From: an uncultured Rhodospirillaceae bacterium | GTDB lineage: Bacteria > Pseudomonadota > Alphaproteobacteria > RF32 > CAG-239 | Direction: 5' to 3' | Assembly (NCBI GenBank): GCA_900313185.1 | Contig: OMQI01000024.1 | Coordinates: 1 to 19,657 of the forward strand | DNA: 19,657 nt | In this document: piece after piece, positions 9,201-14,820 of the stretch | Layout of the letters: the number at the start of each line of letters is the position of its first letter | Numbering within the stretch: the stretch's first letter is position 1 | Made by a program: the position numbers and the translations under genes | The notes under the pieces: model-generated | Told to the model about the DNA's origin: nothing | What the model saw: the letters and a program-made list of their open reading frames with translations, nothing else | Database searches by the model: none

Positions 9201-9994
9201 ACAGATCCTTTGCCGACCTGTATAACGGTATCAACTTTATTGGTGTATTTTCCGCTATTTTCAGCCTTGAGAGCGACATCAAGGTATTCAGTATTTTGCA
9301 AAATGTTTGAATTTAAATCTATGCTGGCAATTTCCTCAACTTTAGAATTTGTTATATTCATAAAGGAAGTATTTTCTGCTGCAGCTTCTGAAACTGATTT
9401 ATGGATAATTCCTTTTGTTCCGGCAATAGAACCCAAACTGTTATATTCTTCGGTATCACCACCGCCACCTCCGCTGCTACTGTGGCTGCCACCGCCGCCA
9501 CCACCACCACCGAGAGCAATAGCTATAGCACCACCCACCAAAGCGGCACCGCCAATCCACCACCAGATTTTAGGAGAAACGCTGTATTGTTCCTTACCAA
9601 TGGTTCCGTAAGCAGCTCTTGGCGTTGAGGTTACCGAAACGGCACGAGAATTTGCTAGAAAATTGTCATAATCTTCAATATCCTGTGTGCAAGGGTGACG
9701 AGGGTTTGCACCGGCTGCACGAAAGGCATTGTATGTGTAAGAGTCGTGTCTGCGTGCGGCAACACAAAGACCGGTGTCGCCGTTGGAATTCATAACATCA
9801 ATATTAAGGCCACGATTAATGGAAGAGCGTAGGGCTTCTACTCGTCCGTTTTGTGCCAATGCATACATTTCTTCGAACGATTCCGGAGTTAAGCGGTATC
9901 CGAAAGCTTCAGCCGTTCTCGGTAAATTAGCTAAGGCAAACGAGAATATGGTCGTTATACAAACTGTCTTTTTAAAAATTGCGCTCTTAAGCAT
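3284..9994 (-). CDS. Giant autotransporter (type V secretion) with ankyrin-like N-terminus and beta-helix passenger
   Basis: 2236 residues. Residues 1-30 are a Sec signal peptide ending AEA, cleavage before Phe31. Residues 36-102 look like ankyrin repeats (EEMYALAQNGRVEALRSSI, then GANPRHPC). Residues 143-161 (IWWWIGGAALVGGAIAIAL) form a second hydrophobic segment followed by Gly runs at 162-169 and 175-179. From about 200 to 1780 there are some forty N-x-G-x-I strand motifs alternating with GIY/AIY-type strands every 20-25 residues, a right-handed beta-helix pattern. A linker follows, then a barrel from about 1973 to the C-terminal Phe in LNLGYKF, the Bam recognition pattern. Likely a surface adhesin or similar (inference). 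AAAGGG precedes the ATG. Cys is rare; C1754 and C1758 form CGQHC. A single-gene transcript between two hairpins. Confidence 0.9.
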   Translation of the reverse strand: MLKSAIFKKTVCITTIFSFALANLPRTAEAFGYRLTPESFEEMYALAQNGRVEALRSSINRGLNIDVMNSNGDTGLCVAARRHDSYTYNAFRAAGANPRHPCTQDIEDYDNFLANSRAVSVTSTPRAAYGTIGKEQYSVSPKIWWWIGGAALVGGAIAIALGGGGGGGGSHSSSGGGGGDTEEYNSLGSIAGTKGIIHKSVSEAAAENTSFMNITNSKVEEIASIDLNSNILQNTEYLDVALKAENSGKYTNKVDTVIQVGKGSVGMSATKKAQINNFGYINIDSYNASIGMVASEGSTATNYGQGVIPNGLPANNGISLNFSGYEDTNTLIGMYADSNSVLQNFGDIKGSAIKASSQTEEEVDTGGLVTPNPGETEVKESAATGTLVGMEAMIVNAGKDLNKDTINLLNGSAGKIYLSAGDAGATENDIKVSMIGMGSFLDDGFMNGSKNINRAENVVLRNSGEINISYTGNYTPTSDSSLRKGTGGIVGMRADARTSAYNLNNINLNLEESSSGSSSVDVAAGMQSIHGGNLSNSGNISIKTSAGNERRNYGMVSVEGSGSVSGLYADLNQNLINSGNISVQASNSFGIASYNGGNLKNSGNITLGKPETTTQYQKNIAMYGYGKTKEAILENTGVINIYSHDSIAMQNDFAGGTTIYNNGIINVFESATNSYVFGGAYSEAHNSNTINYYANSTGETASEGEEHDPFANYKLSIGNSIISTLSRSVLGEQSASSSSTTEKIYNDENSVINMDGSSFVSAMSVETDDSGETQGKAINNGEINITDSIHGNATNTVGMYLGEGAINNAYITNENSITTNSRFSAAMANASLQNASMINNGDITAKNKYSLGMYSSGISNTKNNKNIAMKGDHNVAIYSIGNTGKTLILNSPDATITVGDKNTKTEDSYGIYIGDGGKASIENSGVIDIYTKEAGAGIFSKGEDVTVSNKNTINVNGDNAAGIYATGSGKTDITNDTDGVINVGTAANNVSDSYGIYTEAKGKVSNKGTINLYNDASQKGYAIYSKNSNSEVTNEGTINLNNENGTAIYAANGKIINKETININYDSSNALEATEDVEVINETNATINVGREDQAVSNSNGMVYLAPDDTEKESDGGVLTNNGTINLYSVENGNSHAVSLNGKSVFNNNKNINSYNNYSSAVFVSDSATVNNSGNLIVKGTNVEAVKSTIASDDETQVDGLTFNNSGTITIGTSGTEGYDSYGVFAKAINSVINDGIITVHNNSSYAIYAESGNLITNNNSLTMNGKNSTAIYGGGVNLITNKGQIQINEEGGKGIISSGSGTIKNQNLITLANATDSYGIKAVSASILTDNNSSIVIGSLSADGNNGNYGIYSLEGTINNSGDIYIYGGGYGIYGQSVTSLINSGNITIKNSESVGIYTSVSSVTNDGTINMSGADSIGIHSIGSSTIYNNIGAIINIVSGSAISATRYTPVINSGNITVSDTGYAINNASKLTNSGNITVEKGTAVNVRDEVTNSGSIVVNNSGTAVTVYTTGSISNTADILVKGNGTAIEGALSLSNTGEISTEAGIAVNEVRNISNDKGGIIKSSSGTAIKGASIVNNYGKIIGTDYAVDGGTELTNSTDSVISISSGTAAVNGVTTVNNSGTIEVTGTATAAILGATNVNNNGVIRINNGHGIYTTNPGTITNSGTISVSTGTGNGIYVEVPYVGSVVTITNTGNINVASGHAIYIVKNYQLNAEEVSEGERTGIKYTDGTVVEPGAMGEGAVVYGGSCGQHCKNGEIDWGGSIASASSLSSSLISVSDPSLLRNVRLLNLGQISLTGDVDFGSQEDNTSVASIGKNGTYEAESFSGTVLADNSLVEGSFDTVYVNEDAFIGEDNGLNIVSQSYLFDASLVSNENGNLNVVMTMSSFEDKVNDSRIAQYLSRNYQEQKGEGVFDILKSAGNKAQFDDYLNRELGFNIIPDLTKQSIDIERTVNNELNNDLLTDLTETNRHKVSILAYKNEVDDKKEVSGYKDVVISAYGYSDKALNNKLRAGLSLAVTRSESDFNDDSSRYNNMLEVGAPIIFNNDFISALIKPKAGFARGHYRRNAVNKAYKANTKEYYYGFDSDLRHNFDLGYIALEPNAGFNFTGLYTDDIKENKDGLKIKSNNTLSSLITLGMDIKKKFILDNHNSLSFIAGGKYYHELGDKYRNDATISDMNGYYDIVSNRFQRDFGLINLRAVYDYRQLSVGASANIPLEQKRQPYYLLNLGYKF
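4850..9400 (-). repeat. Degenerate beta-helix coding repeats of the passenger
   Basis: Short near-identical DNA words recur in this stretch, for example the minus-strand AACAGCGGTAATAT (Asn-Ser-Gly-Asn-Ile) and related forms such as AACAACGGTGTTAT. They are spaced by about 60-75 bases, one per helix coil. The copies are diverged between the short words, so these are protein-level repeats with patches of DNA identity rather than a clean tandem array. Confidence 0.6.
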
Positions 9995-10071
9995 TGTAAA
10001 ACCCTTTCTATACAGTAATACATTGCTATCATAAATATTAAATTTTAAGTTTTGGTAAAGATTGAAAGTAA

Positions 10072-10100
10072 AAGCCCTGTTTTTATTATCAACAGGGCTT
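10072..10100 (-). terminator. Intrinsic terminator after hsp20
   Basis: A perfect 10-bp stem, AAGCCCTGTT with AACAGGGCTT (arms 10091-10100 and 10072-10081), closes a 9-base loop. It begins 5 bases after the hsp20 stop codon. The minus-strand tail TTACTTTC is only moderately T-rich, so efficiency is uncertain. Confidence 0.65.
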
Positions 10101-10104
10101 AATT

Positions 10105-10599
10105 TTAGTTGGTGTTTTTCTGAATGCTTATTTTTTTGAATTTTTGTTTTTCTACCGGTGTTTTAGGGATAGAAATGTTTAAAACTCCGTTGGTGTAATG
10201 AGCAACGGCATTATCATAGTCCAAATCCCACGGTAAAGGAATGGTTCTTTTGAACGCACCATAGGAAATTTCCGAAAAATAAGCATCTTTATCATTGCTT
10301 TCGAAAGAATTTTTCTTTTCACCGCATAATGATAAATACCCGTCTGAAGAAATTTGCAAATCCAAATTTTTTTCATCCATTCCCGGCAATTCGGCGGTAA
10401 TGTTAACGGCTTCCTTGGTTTCAACCACTTGAATCCGAGGTTCCCATTCGCCCAAAGAAGAGCTTTCAGTTGATGAATTGGAAGTATCCAGATAATTCCA
10501 TAAGTAATTCATCAGATGATTAAACTCCGAATTTCTTCCCATAGCAGGCATTTCGGAACCGTGATTGCGTGATGAAGAATATGTACTGATATTTTTCAT
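10105..10599 (-). CDS. Hsp20/alpha-crystallin-family small heat-shock protein
   Basis: 164 residues from the ATG at 10599. A longer frame starts at 10632, but this ATG has GGGAG about 8 bases upstream and follows the stop of the preceding small gene by 10 bases. Small heat-shock proteins bind unfolding clients without ATP and pass them to DnaK/ClpB. The alpha-crystallin domain spans about residues 55-146, beginning WEPRIQVVETKEAV, with the AELPGMDEKNLDL strand pair and the signature GVLNISIPK at 138-146. The C-terminal tail carries I157-S158-I159, the I-x-I oligomerisation motif. The N-terminus is Ser/Asn/Met-rich, as is common. It is the second gene of a two-gene unit and is likely heat-regulated through the leader hairpin of the first gene. 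Confidence 0.93.
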   Translation of the reverse strand: MKNISTYSSSRNHGSEMPAMGRNSEFNHLMNYLWNYLDTSNSSTESSSLGEWEPRIQVVETKEAVNITAELPGMDEKNLDLQISSDGYLSLCGEKKNSFESNDKDAYFSEISYGAFKRTIPLPWDLDYDNAVAHYTNGVLNISIPKTPVEKQKFKKISIQKNTN

Positions 10600-10609
10600 C
10601 TTTTTCTCC

Positions 10610-10747
10610 CTATTTGTTGACTTTGGTATCACTTATTTCAACTTCTTCTTCATATTCCGAACAAGTATTGGAAGAGCAACCGCAACCGCCCTTTTTATCA
10701 GTAGATTTTTTATCTGATTCCGCAAAAAATTTATTTTTAACTTTCAT
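10610..10747 (-). CDS. Undescribed 45-residue Cys-containing protein upstream of hsp20
   Basis: A short frame of 45 codons. The ATG at 10747 has a strong AGGAG 8 bases upstream, and its TAG stop overlaps the GGGAG ribosome site of hsp20, so the two are very probably one translationally linked operon. The first 19 residues are Lys-rich (MKVKNKFFAESDKKSTDKK), the middle is GGCGCSSNTC with Cys at 22, 24 and 29, and the end is acidic (EYEEEVEI). There is no signal peptide or membrane segment, so it is predicted to be cytosolic. The C-x-C-x4-C arrangement could bind a metal or act as a redox switch, but no family is recognised. It could be a leader peptide, though its codons and ribosome site look like those of a real gene. 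Confidence 0.65.
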   Translation of the reverse strand: MKVKNKFFAESDKKSTDKKGGCGCSSNTCSEYEEEVEISDTKVNK

Positions 10748-10752
10748 AATAT

Positions 10753-10783
10753 TTTCTCCTGTTGTTATTAATCAAAGCAAAAA
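10753..10783 (-). promoter_or_regulatory. Candidate ROSE-like RNA thermometer hiding the ribosome site of the hsp20 operon
   Basis: In the minus-strand RNA, UUUUUGCUUUG (10783-10773) can pair with CAACAGGAGAAA (10764-10753) around an 8-base loop AUUAAUAA. Outward from the loop the pairs are G-C, U-A, U-A, a bulged C, U-A, C-G, a G-G mismatch, U-A, U-G, then three U-A. The whole AGGAG site is sequestered. The core UUGCU opposite AGGAG with a central G-G mismatch is the hallmark of ROSE elements, which control small heat-shock genes in alphaproteobacteria. Only this final hairpin was found; classical ROSE leaders have additional upstream stems. Confidence 0.5.
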
Positions 10784-10862
10784 CAAAATGTTTTCACCTA
10801 CGAAGATATAAATATGAAACAAGAGATTAAAAGCTGAACAATCGGACAATATGCCCTAAATA

Positions 10863-12413
10863 TCAGTTTGTTTTGGTTTCGTGATATTCTTTTTCGGTAT
10901 TAACATTCCAGATAGCTTGTTTATCTTTACTGTTGCCCAAAATATGGTTTACGGCGACAAATGCGGTGGCCATCGAATGATCCATGTTATTATACCGATG
11001 TTGTCCGTTACGTCCTATACAATAAAGGTTATCAAAAGAATTAAGCCAAGCAATAAGTTTGTCAATATCTTTATAGGTGTCAAAATAAGCCGGATACGCT
11101 TTTTTCATTCTTTCAACATGAGCATCCTCAACCTGCTCGGAAGATATAACTTTCATTTTTACCAATTCGGATATAGCAAATTTTTGCCATTCCTCATCGC
11201 TCATATTCCAATATTTATCACCTTCCTTGCAAAAATACTCTAATCCAATCCACATTTTTTCTTCCGGTTTGGCGACCATATAAGGTGACCAGTTATTGAA
11301 AACTTGGATTCGTCCAAGCTTCACAGAAGTATCTTGTACATAAATCCAGCAATCCGGAATAATATCATTTAAGGTTTTTAACTTTGTTTTATTCTGTAAA
11401 TTAAGTCCGGAAAGCAATAAACCTACGGTTACAAAGTCACGATATGGAAGCCCGTTGGCAATATCAAAAATTTCTTGCGGAGCATTTTTAATGCCGGCTA
11501 CTAAATCCTTTAAAGGCATTGAAGAGATGATAATATCGGCATCTTCTTTGATTTTTTTACCATCTTTCTGATAAATTACGGTTGATATTTTGGTATTTTC
11601 GGTTTCAAAAGCAACAACTTTGGCTTCTTTGATAATTTTTCCGCCCATTTCTTCAATTTTTTCAGCGGCAATTTCCCATAGTTGCCCCGGACCGTATTTA
11701 GGATAATTAAATTCTTCAATCAGTGAAGTTTCTACCTTTTTATTTTTAATCGGTAGAATTTTTCCGATAATATCTTTTAAAATGGCAACAATTGATAACC
11801 CTTTAACTCTTTGTGAGCCCCAATCGGCAGAAATGTCACGAGGATGCCGTCCCCATAATTTTTCGGTATATCCTTCAAAAAACATAGAATACAGCTTGCG
11901 CCCGAAACGATTAATGTAAAAATTTTCCAAGGAGCTTTCCGGAAGTTTACGAATTACCGACCACAAATAACTGAAACCGGCTATTGCGGTAGTAAAAATC
12001 CCCATATTCATAATGGTATTGAAGTTCATTTTTACCGGATAGTCAAAAAATTTGTGTTTATAAAAAATACGGGAAACACGTCGGCGATTGAGCATAACCA
12101 CATCATCTGTTTCCGGATTCGGACCTTTGCTGTTGAGTGTTACATTACGGCCGGTTAATATATCGTCAAAGGAAGGTTTGCCTTGTAAAGGCATTATATC
12201 ATTCCACCATTCAACTACTTTTTCATCTTTCGAAAAAAATCGATGTCCGCCGATGTCCATACGATTACCTTTGTATTGAACGGTGCGGGATATACCGCCG
12301 ATAGTATCGCTTTCTTCCAAAATAATCACATCGTAGTTTCTGGAACGTTTTAAAAGCTCATAAGCGGCAGTAATTCCGGCCGGACCGGCGCCGATGACAA
12401 TAACCTTTTTCAT
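10863..12413 (-). CDS. FAD-dependent oxidoreductase of the amine oxidase / UDP-galactopyranose mutase-like group
   Basis: 516 residues from the ATG at 12413, which has AAGGAGGGG just upstream. A TTG 54 bases earlier keeps the frame open but coincides with the -35 box of the predicted promoter, so it is rejected. The N-terminus is an FAD-binding Rossmann fold: VIVIGAGPAGITAAYELLKR with GAGPAG at residues 8-13, then GGISRT and GGHRFFSK. A middle motif GYTEKLWG resembles the substrate region of UDP-galactopyranose mutases; the C-terminal IGRNGQHRYNNMDHSM is the second FAD contact region. Relatives are variously annotated as protoporphyrinogen oxidase-like, and often occur near polysaccharide genes. 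None are seen here. It is probably monocistronic. The substrate is unknown. Confidence 0.8.
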   Translation of the reverse strand: MKKVIVIGAGPAGITAAYELLKRSRNYDVIILEESDTIGGISRTVQYKGNRMDIGGHRFFSKDEKVVEWWNDIMPLQGKPSFDDILTGRNVTLNSKGPNPETDDVVMLNRRRVSRIFYKHKFFDYPVKMNFNTIMNMGIFTTAIAGFSYLWSVIRKLPESSLENFYINRFGRKLYSMFFEGYTEKLWGRHPRDISADWGSQRVKGLSIVAILKDIIGKILPIKNKKVETSLIEEFNYPKYGPGQLWEIAAEKIEEMGGKIIKEAKVVAFETENTKISTVIYQKDGKKIKEDADIIISSMPLKDLVAGIKNAPQEIFDIANGLPYRDFVTVGLLLSGLNLQNKTKLKTLNDIIPDCWIYVQDTSVKLGRIQVFNNWSPYMVAKPEEKMWIGLEYFCKEGDKYWNMSDEEWQKFAISELVKMKVISSEQVEDAHVERMKKAYPAYFDTYKDIDKLIAWLNSFDNLYCIGRNGQHRYNNMDHSMATAFVAVNHILGNSKDKQAIWNVNTEKEYHETKTN

Positions 12414-12438
12414 ATTCCCCTCCTTAGTTTGTAATTTC

Positions 12439-12467
12439 ATCATAAAAGAACGTGTATTAAAATGCAA
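12439..12467 (-). promoter_or_regulatory. Likely promoter of the FAD oxidoreductase gene
   Basis: Minus-strand TTGCAT (12462-12467), 17 bases, TATGAT (12439-12444). The -10 matches five of six positions; the -35 is weak outside its TTG. The predicted start near 12432 supports the ATG at 12413. The same TATGAT word is used in the ppiC-like promoter. Confidence 0.45.
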
Positions 12468-12529
12468 TTAAAATAAGTTTCTTGTTTTTTTGAAAAAAAA
12501 TATCTAAATTATCAAAAACGGAGAAATTT

Positions 12530-12925
12530 ATGAAAAAATATTTTTGCTTTCATTGTCAAAAGGAAATAGAGCCTTATTCATTTTGGAAATGGCGCTTTTG
12601 TCCGCAGTGTAAACGCCGTATTACCGATAATGGTGAAGGTTTTTATATGGTTTGCGATAAATGTGGTGCTAATTTGCCACCTGATGCCAAGCGTTGTTTG
12701 AAATGCGGGCATAGCTTTTGCGGTGAGAAAGATATAGATGTTTATGCCCCAAAATCATTTTTGTTTGATAATGATTGGCTTAGTATATTGATTGGTGCAA
12801 TAGCATTGTTCTTTTTTACCGTTGTAGGTTTAGGGGTTTTATATGTTTCGTTTTATATGCTCATATTCTTTATTTTTGTCGGAGCAATCGTATTTTTATT
12901 GAATATGTTACGAGCCAAATTATAG
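12530..12925 (+). CDS. Double zinc-ribbon membrane protein of unknown function
   Basis: 131 residues. Two zinc-ribbon modules come first: Cys6-x2-Cys9 with Cys24-x2-Cys27, and Cys42-x2-Cys45 with Cys56-x2-Cys59 (the second resembles common CxxCG...CxxCG ribbons), plus a lone Cys64. Residues from about 81 to the end form two closely spaced hydrophobic helices, leaving the ribbons on the cytoplasmic side by the positive-inside rule (inference). The ATG has CGGAG 6 bases upstream; a possible promoter is TTGTTT at 12482 and TAAATT at 12505 (weak). The gene is divergent from the FAD oxidoreductase gene and convergent with the repeat-protein gene, whose stop codon abuts its own. Function is not known; such proteins are often membrane-tethered regulators or scaffold proteins. 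Confidence 0.8.
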   Translation: MKKYFCFHCQKEIEPYSFWKWRFCPQCKRRITDNGEGFYMVCDKCGANLPPDAKRCLKCGHSFCGEKDIDVYAPKSFLFDNDWLSILIGAIALFFFTVVGLGVLYVSFYMLIFFIFVGAIVFLLNMLRAKL

Positions 12926-14716
12926 CTATCCGTTTTGCCTTCTTATTTTTTCAATAATCAATGGTTTTGGAATATTAATCGAGTTATTAGGCTCTACGTG
13001 GTGTATAACAGGTTGATTCTGTTGTATTGTTATATTTTGCACCGGTTTTTTCTTTAATTCTGTTTTCAAAGAAGTTCTCTCAGATGTATTTTGGGTTGTT
13101 GTATTTTGTTTTTTTCGCATTACCGACTGAGCTTTTTGCTGATCTTCTTTTATTTGTTCCTTAAGAGTTTCCTTATCATAGGAAACAGTAACACCGTCAG
13201 GAATAACTTCACCGTTTTTGATAAAGTCATCATATTGTTTTTTATCTTTGAATACATATTCCTTCATACCTGTAAAAGATATATAAGAATTACCCAGTGT
13301 TTCATCGCTTACGCAGGCTGAAACGGTAAAATTGTTAAGTTTACGGAAATCAAGTTTATCGTAATTGATACCGCCCAAAACCACATGAGCATTTCCTATT
13401 GTGACATTATCGATTTGTTTAGGGGTTAACCATACCTCACTACATATACTGACATCAAAATTTTCGGGGATATTTTTACATCCTTGTAAATTTACTTTTG
13501 CATTGCTCCGGAAATTGATTTTGTTGACTTGCGATAAATCACAACCGCTTAAATTTAAGGCTGAACACGTTGAAAAATCAGTATTGTAAGGAATATTTGC
13601 ACATTTTGATAAATTAATTTCGGCGCCATCTTTGAATGTTAAATTTTTTAAATTACCCAAATCACATTTTGCCAAATTAACCTCTTGGCATTTACTTATA
13701 TCAAGATTTTCCGGAATGTTTTTACAACCTGAAAGATTGACCTTTGCTCCGTCTTTGAATTTTAAATTTTTTACATTACTTAAATCACATCCGCTTAAAT
13801 CTACTTCATCACAATTACTAAAATCAAGGTTTTCCGGCAATTTGGATTCGGATATGGTAACTGTTGCCCCGTCTTTGAAATGCAGATTTTTAACACAACT
13901 TAAATCACATCCGGATAAATTGACGTTTTTACAAGGAGTAATATCAAGATTTTCCGGAATGTTTATACACCTTGAAAGGTTTGCGTCGGAATTTTCGGCA
14001 AATTTAAGATTATCTATCCTAGATAAATCAAGACCGGATAAATATACACCCGAGCAATGACTTATATCTATATTAGAAGGAACGTTTTTGCAATCGGCAA
14101 GAGAAATATAGGCGTTTTCTTTAAATTTCAAATCGTTAAGATTACCTAAATCACATTCTGAAAGGTAAATTTTATCGCATTTTGATACATCAAGATGCGG
14201 TGGAATGTTTTCACAGCCGGATAAATCAACTTCAGCTCCGTCTTTGAATTTTAGATTGGAAGCGTTACTTAAATCAATATTGTTTATGGTTACGGAAGAA
14301 CACCTGCTGACATCAATATTGTTTCCAAACGGGTGAAGATTGTTCATCCCAAAACCGCTTTGCAGACGTGAAGTATAGATAAAAGTTGAATTTTCTCGGA
14401 GGGTTTGGGGTAGTATTTGGCTTAAATCCCGTCCGCTCAAATCAATTTCTGCGCAATTTGATATATCTAAATCCGGCGGCAAATTCTCGGCACCGCCTAA
14501 ATTAACGATGGCTCCGTCTTTAAATTTTAATCCTTTTACGGAAGATAAATCTTCCATTTCTAAATTAACTTCATCACATTGCGGAATAATTTGACAGATT
14601 TCATTTAGTTCTTCGGCGGTTTTTTCATAAAGGTAAATTTCTTTACCCGACGGATAAAAGATCAAACGCCCGTTATCTTCGAAACAGCAATCCAAGCCTT
14701 TTTGTAAATCAGTCAT
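12926..14716 (-). CDS. Cys-rich protein with 41-residue leucine-rich-like solenoid repeats
   Basis: 596 residues from the ATG at 14716, chosen for GGGAG 7 bases upstream; the longer frame from 14788 would start inside a terminator hairpin. Residues 51-428 contain nine units, mostly 41 residues long, each made of two half-units beginning V-N/D-L-S-G-C; typical halves read VNLSGCKNIPENLDISKC and NLSGCDLSNVKNLKFKDGA. The second unit is longer and degenerate. About 26 Cys occur, most at fixed repeat positions, suggesting a ladder of thiols inside a solenoid. There is no signal peptide, so a reducing cytosol is likely unless it is exported by another route. Residues 429-500 leave the pattern, and the tail after about 500 is Lys/Gln/Asn-rich and probably disordered. 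No family is securely recognised; a protein-binding scaffold or effector is possible. Confidence 0.85.
   Translation of the reverse strand: MTDLQKGLDCCFEDNGRLIFYPSGKEIYLYEKTAEELNEICQIIPQCDEVNLEMEDLSSVKGLKFKDGAIVNLGGAENLPPDLDISNCAEIDLSGRDLSQILPQTLRENSTFIYTSRLQSGFGMNNLHPFGNNIDVSRCSSVTINNIDLSNASNLKFKDGAEVDLSGCENIPPHLDVSKCDKIYLSECDLGNLNDLKFKENAYISLADCKNVPSNIDISHCSGVYLSGLDLSRIDNLKFAENSDANLSRCINIPENLDITPCKNVNLSGCDLSCVKNLHFKDGATVTISESKLPENLDFSNCDEVDLSGCDLSNVKNLKFKDGAKVNLSGCKNIPENLDISKCQEVNLAKCDLGNLKNLTFKDGAEINLSKCANIPYNTDFSTCSALNLSGCDLSQVNKINFRSNAKVNLQGCKNIPENFDVSICSEVWLTPKQIDNVTIGNAHVVLGGINYDKLDFRKLNNFTVSACVSDETLGNSYISFTGMKEYVFKDKKQYDDFIKNGEVIPDGVTVSYDKETLKEQIKEDQQKAQSVMRKKQNTTTQNTSERTSLKTELKKKPVQNITIQQNQPVIHHVEPNNSINIPKPLIIEKIRRQNG
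13433..14566 (-). repeat. Nine tandem coding repeats (about 123 bp) of the Cys-rich solenoid protein
   Basis: Units encode residues 51-428; seven of nine are exactly 41 codons, one has 40 and one has 51. DNA words such as the minus-strand TTGAATTTTAAAAATGT-like stretches and AATATTCCGGAAAATCTTGA-like stretches recur between units, most closely among units 5-9 (about 13433-14050), implying recent duplication there. Confidence 0.75.
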
Positions 14717-14744
14717 AGTAATTCTCCCATATATATATATTATA

Positions 14745-14773
14745 AGTGTAATAAAAATTTTTATTTTTGTCAA
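14745..14773 (-). promoter_or_regulatory. Promoter of the Cys-rich repeat protein gene
   Basis: A perfect TTGACA (14768-14773) is followed after 17 bases by TACACT (14745-14750). A perfect TATAAT lies slightly further on (14739-14744) but at a 23-base spacing. The -35 box sits in the T-rich tail of the terminator for the upstream foldase gene. Confidence 0.5.
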
Positions 14774-14775
14774 AC

Positions 14776-14802
14776 AAAAAGGCCGCAAGAAGCGACCTTT
14801 TT
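14776..14802 (-). terminator. Intrinsic terminator of the parvulin foldase gene
   Basis: In the minus-strand RNA, AAAAAGGUCGC (14802-14792) pairs with GCGGCCUUUUU (14786-14776) around UUCUU, with one G-U pair. It starts 18 bases after the foldase stop, and the 3' arm ends in a U-run. On the plus strand the G-U becomes a C-A mismatch, so it is directional. Confidence 0.8.
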
Positions 14803-14820
14803 ACAAAAGGAACCTAAATC

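Noticed and set aside
10028..10033. TATGAT upstream of the autotransporter as a -10 box
   Set aside because: No -35 at 16-18 bases; the nearest candidate TTTACC is 20 bases away, so the promoter of this gene is left uncalled.
10841..10853. Small hairpin GGGCA-UAU-UGUCC after the FAD oxidoreductase stop
   Set aside because: Only five pairs, one of them G-U, and no T-run follows, so it is not called a terminator.
10784..10862. Heat-shock sigma (RpoH) promoter upstream of the small ORF/hsp20 unit
   Set aside because: A CTTG word is present but no CYTATNT-like -10 follows at the right distance; no sigma70 pair is convincing either, so no promoter is called.
14717..14788. N-terminal extension of the repeat protein with a hydrophobic stretch resembling a signal peptide
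   Set aside because: The extension begins with TTG inside the upstream terminator hairpin and covers the promoter boxes; the ATG at 14716 has the ribosome site.
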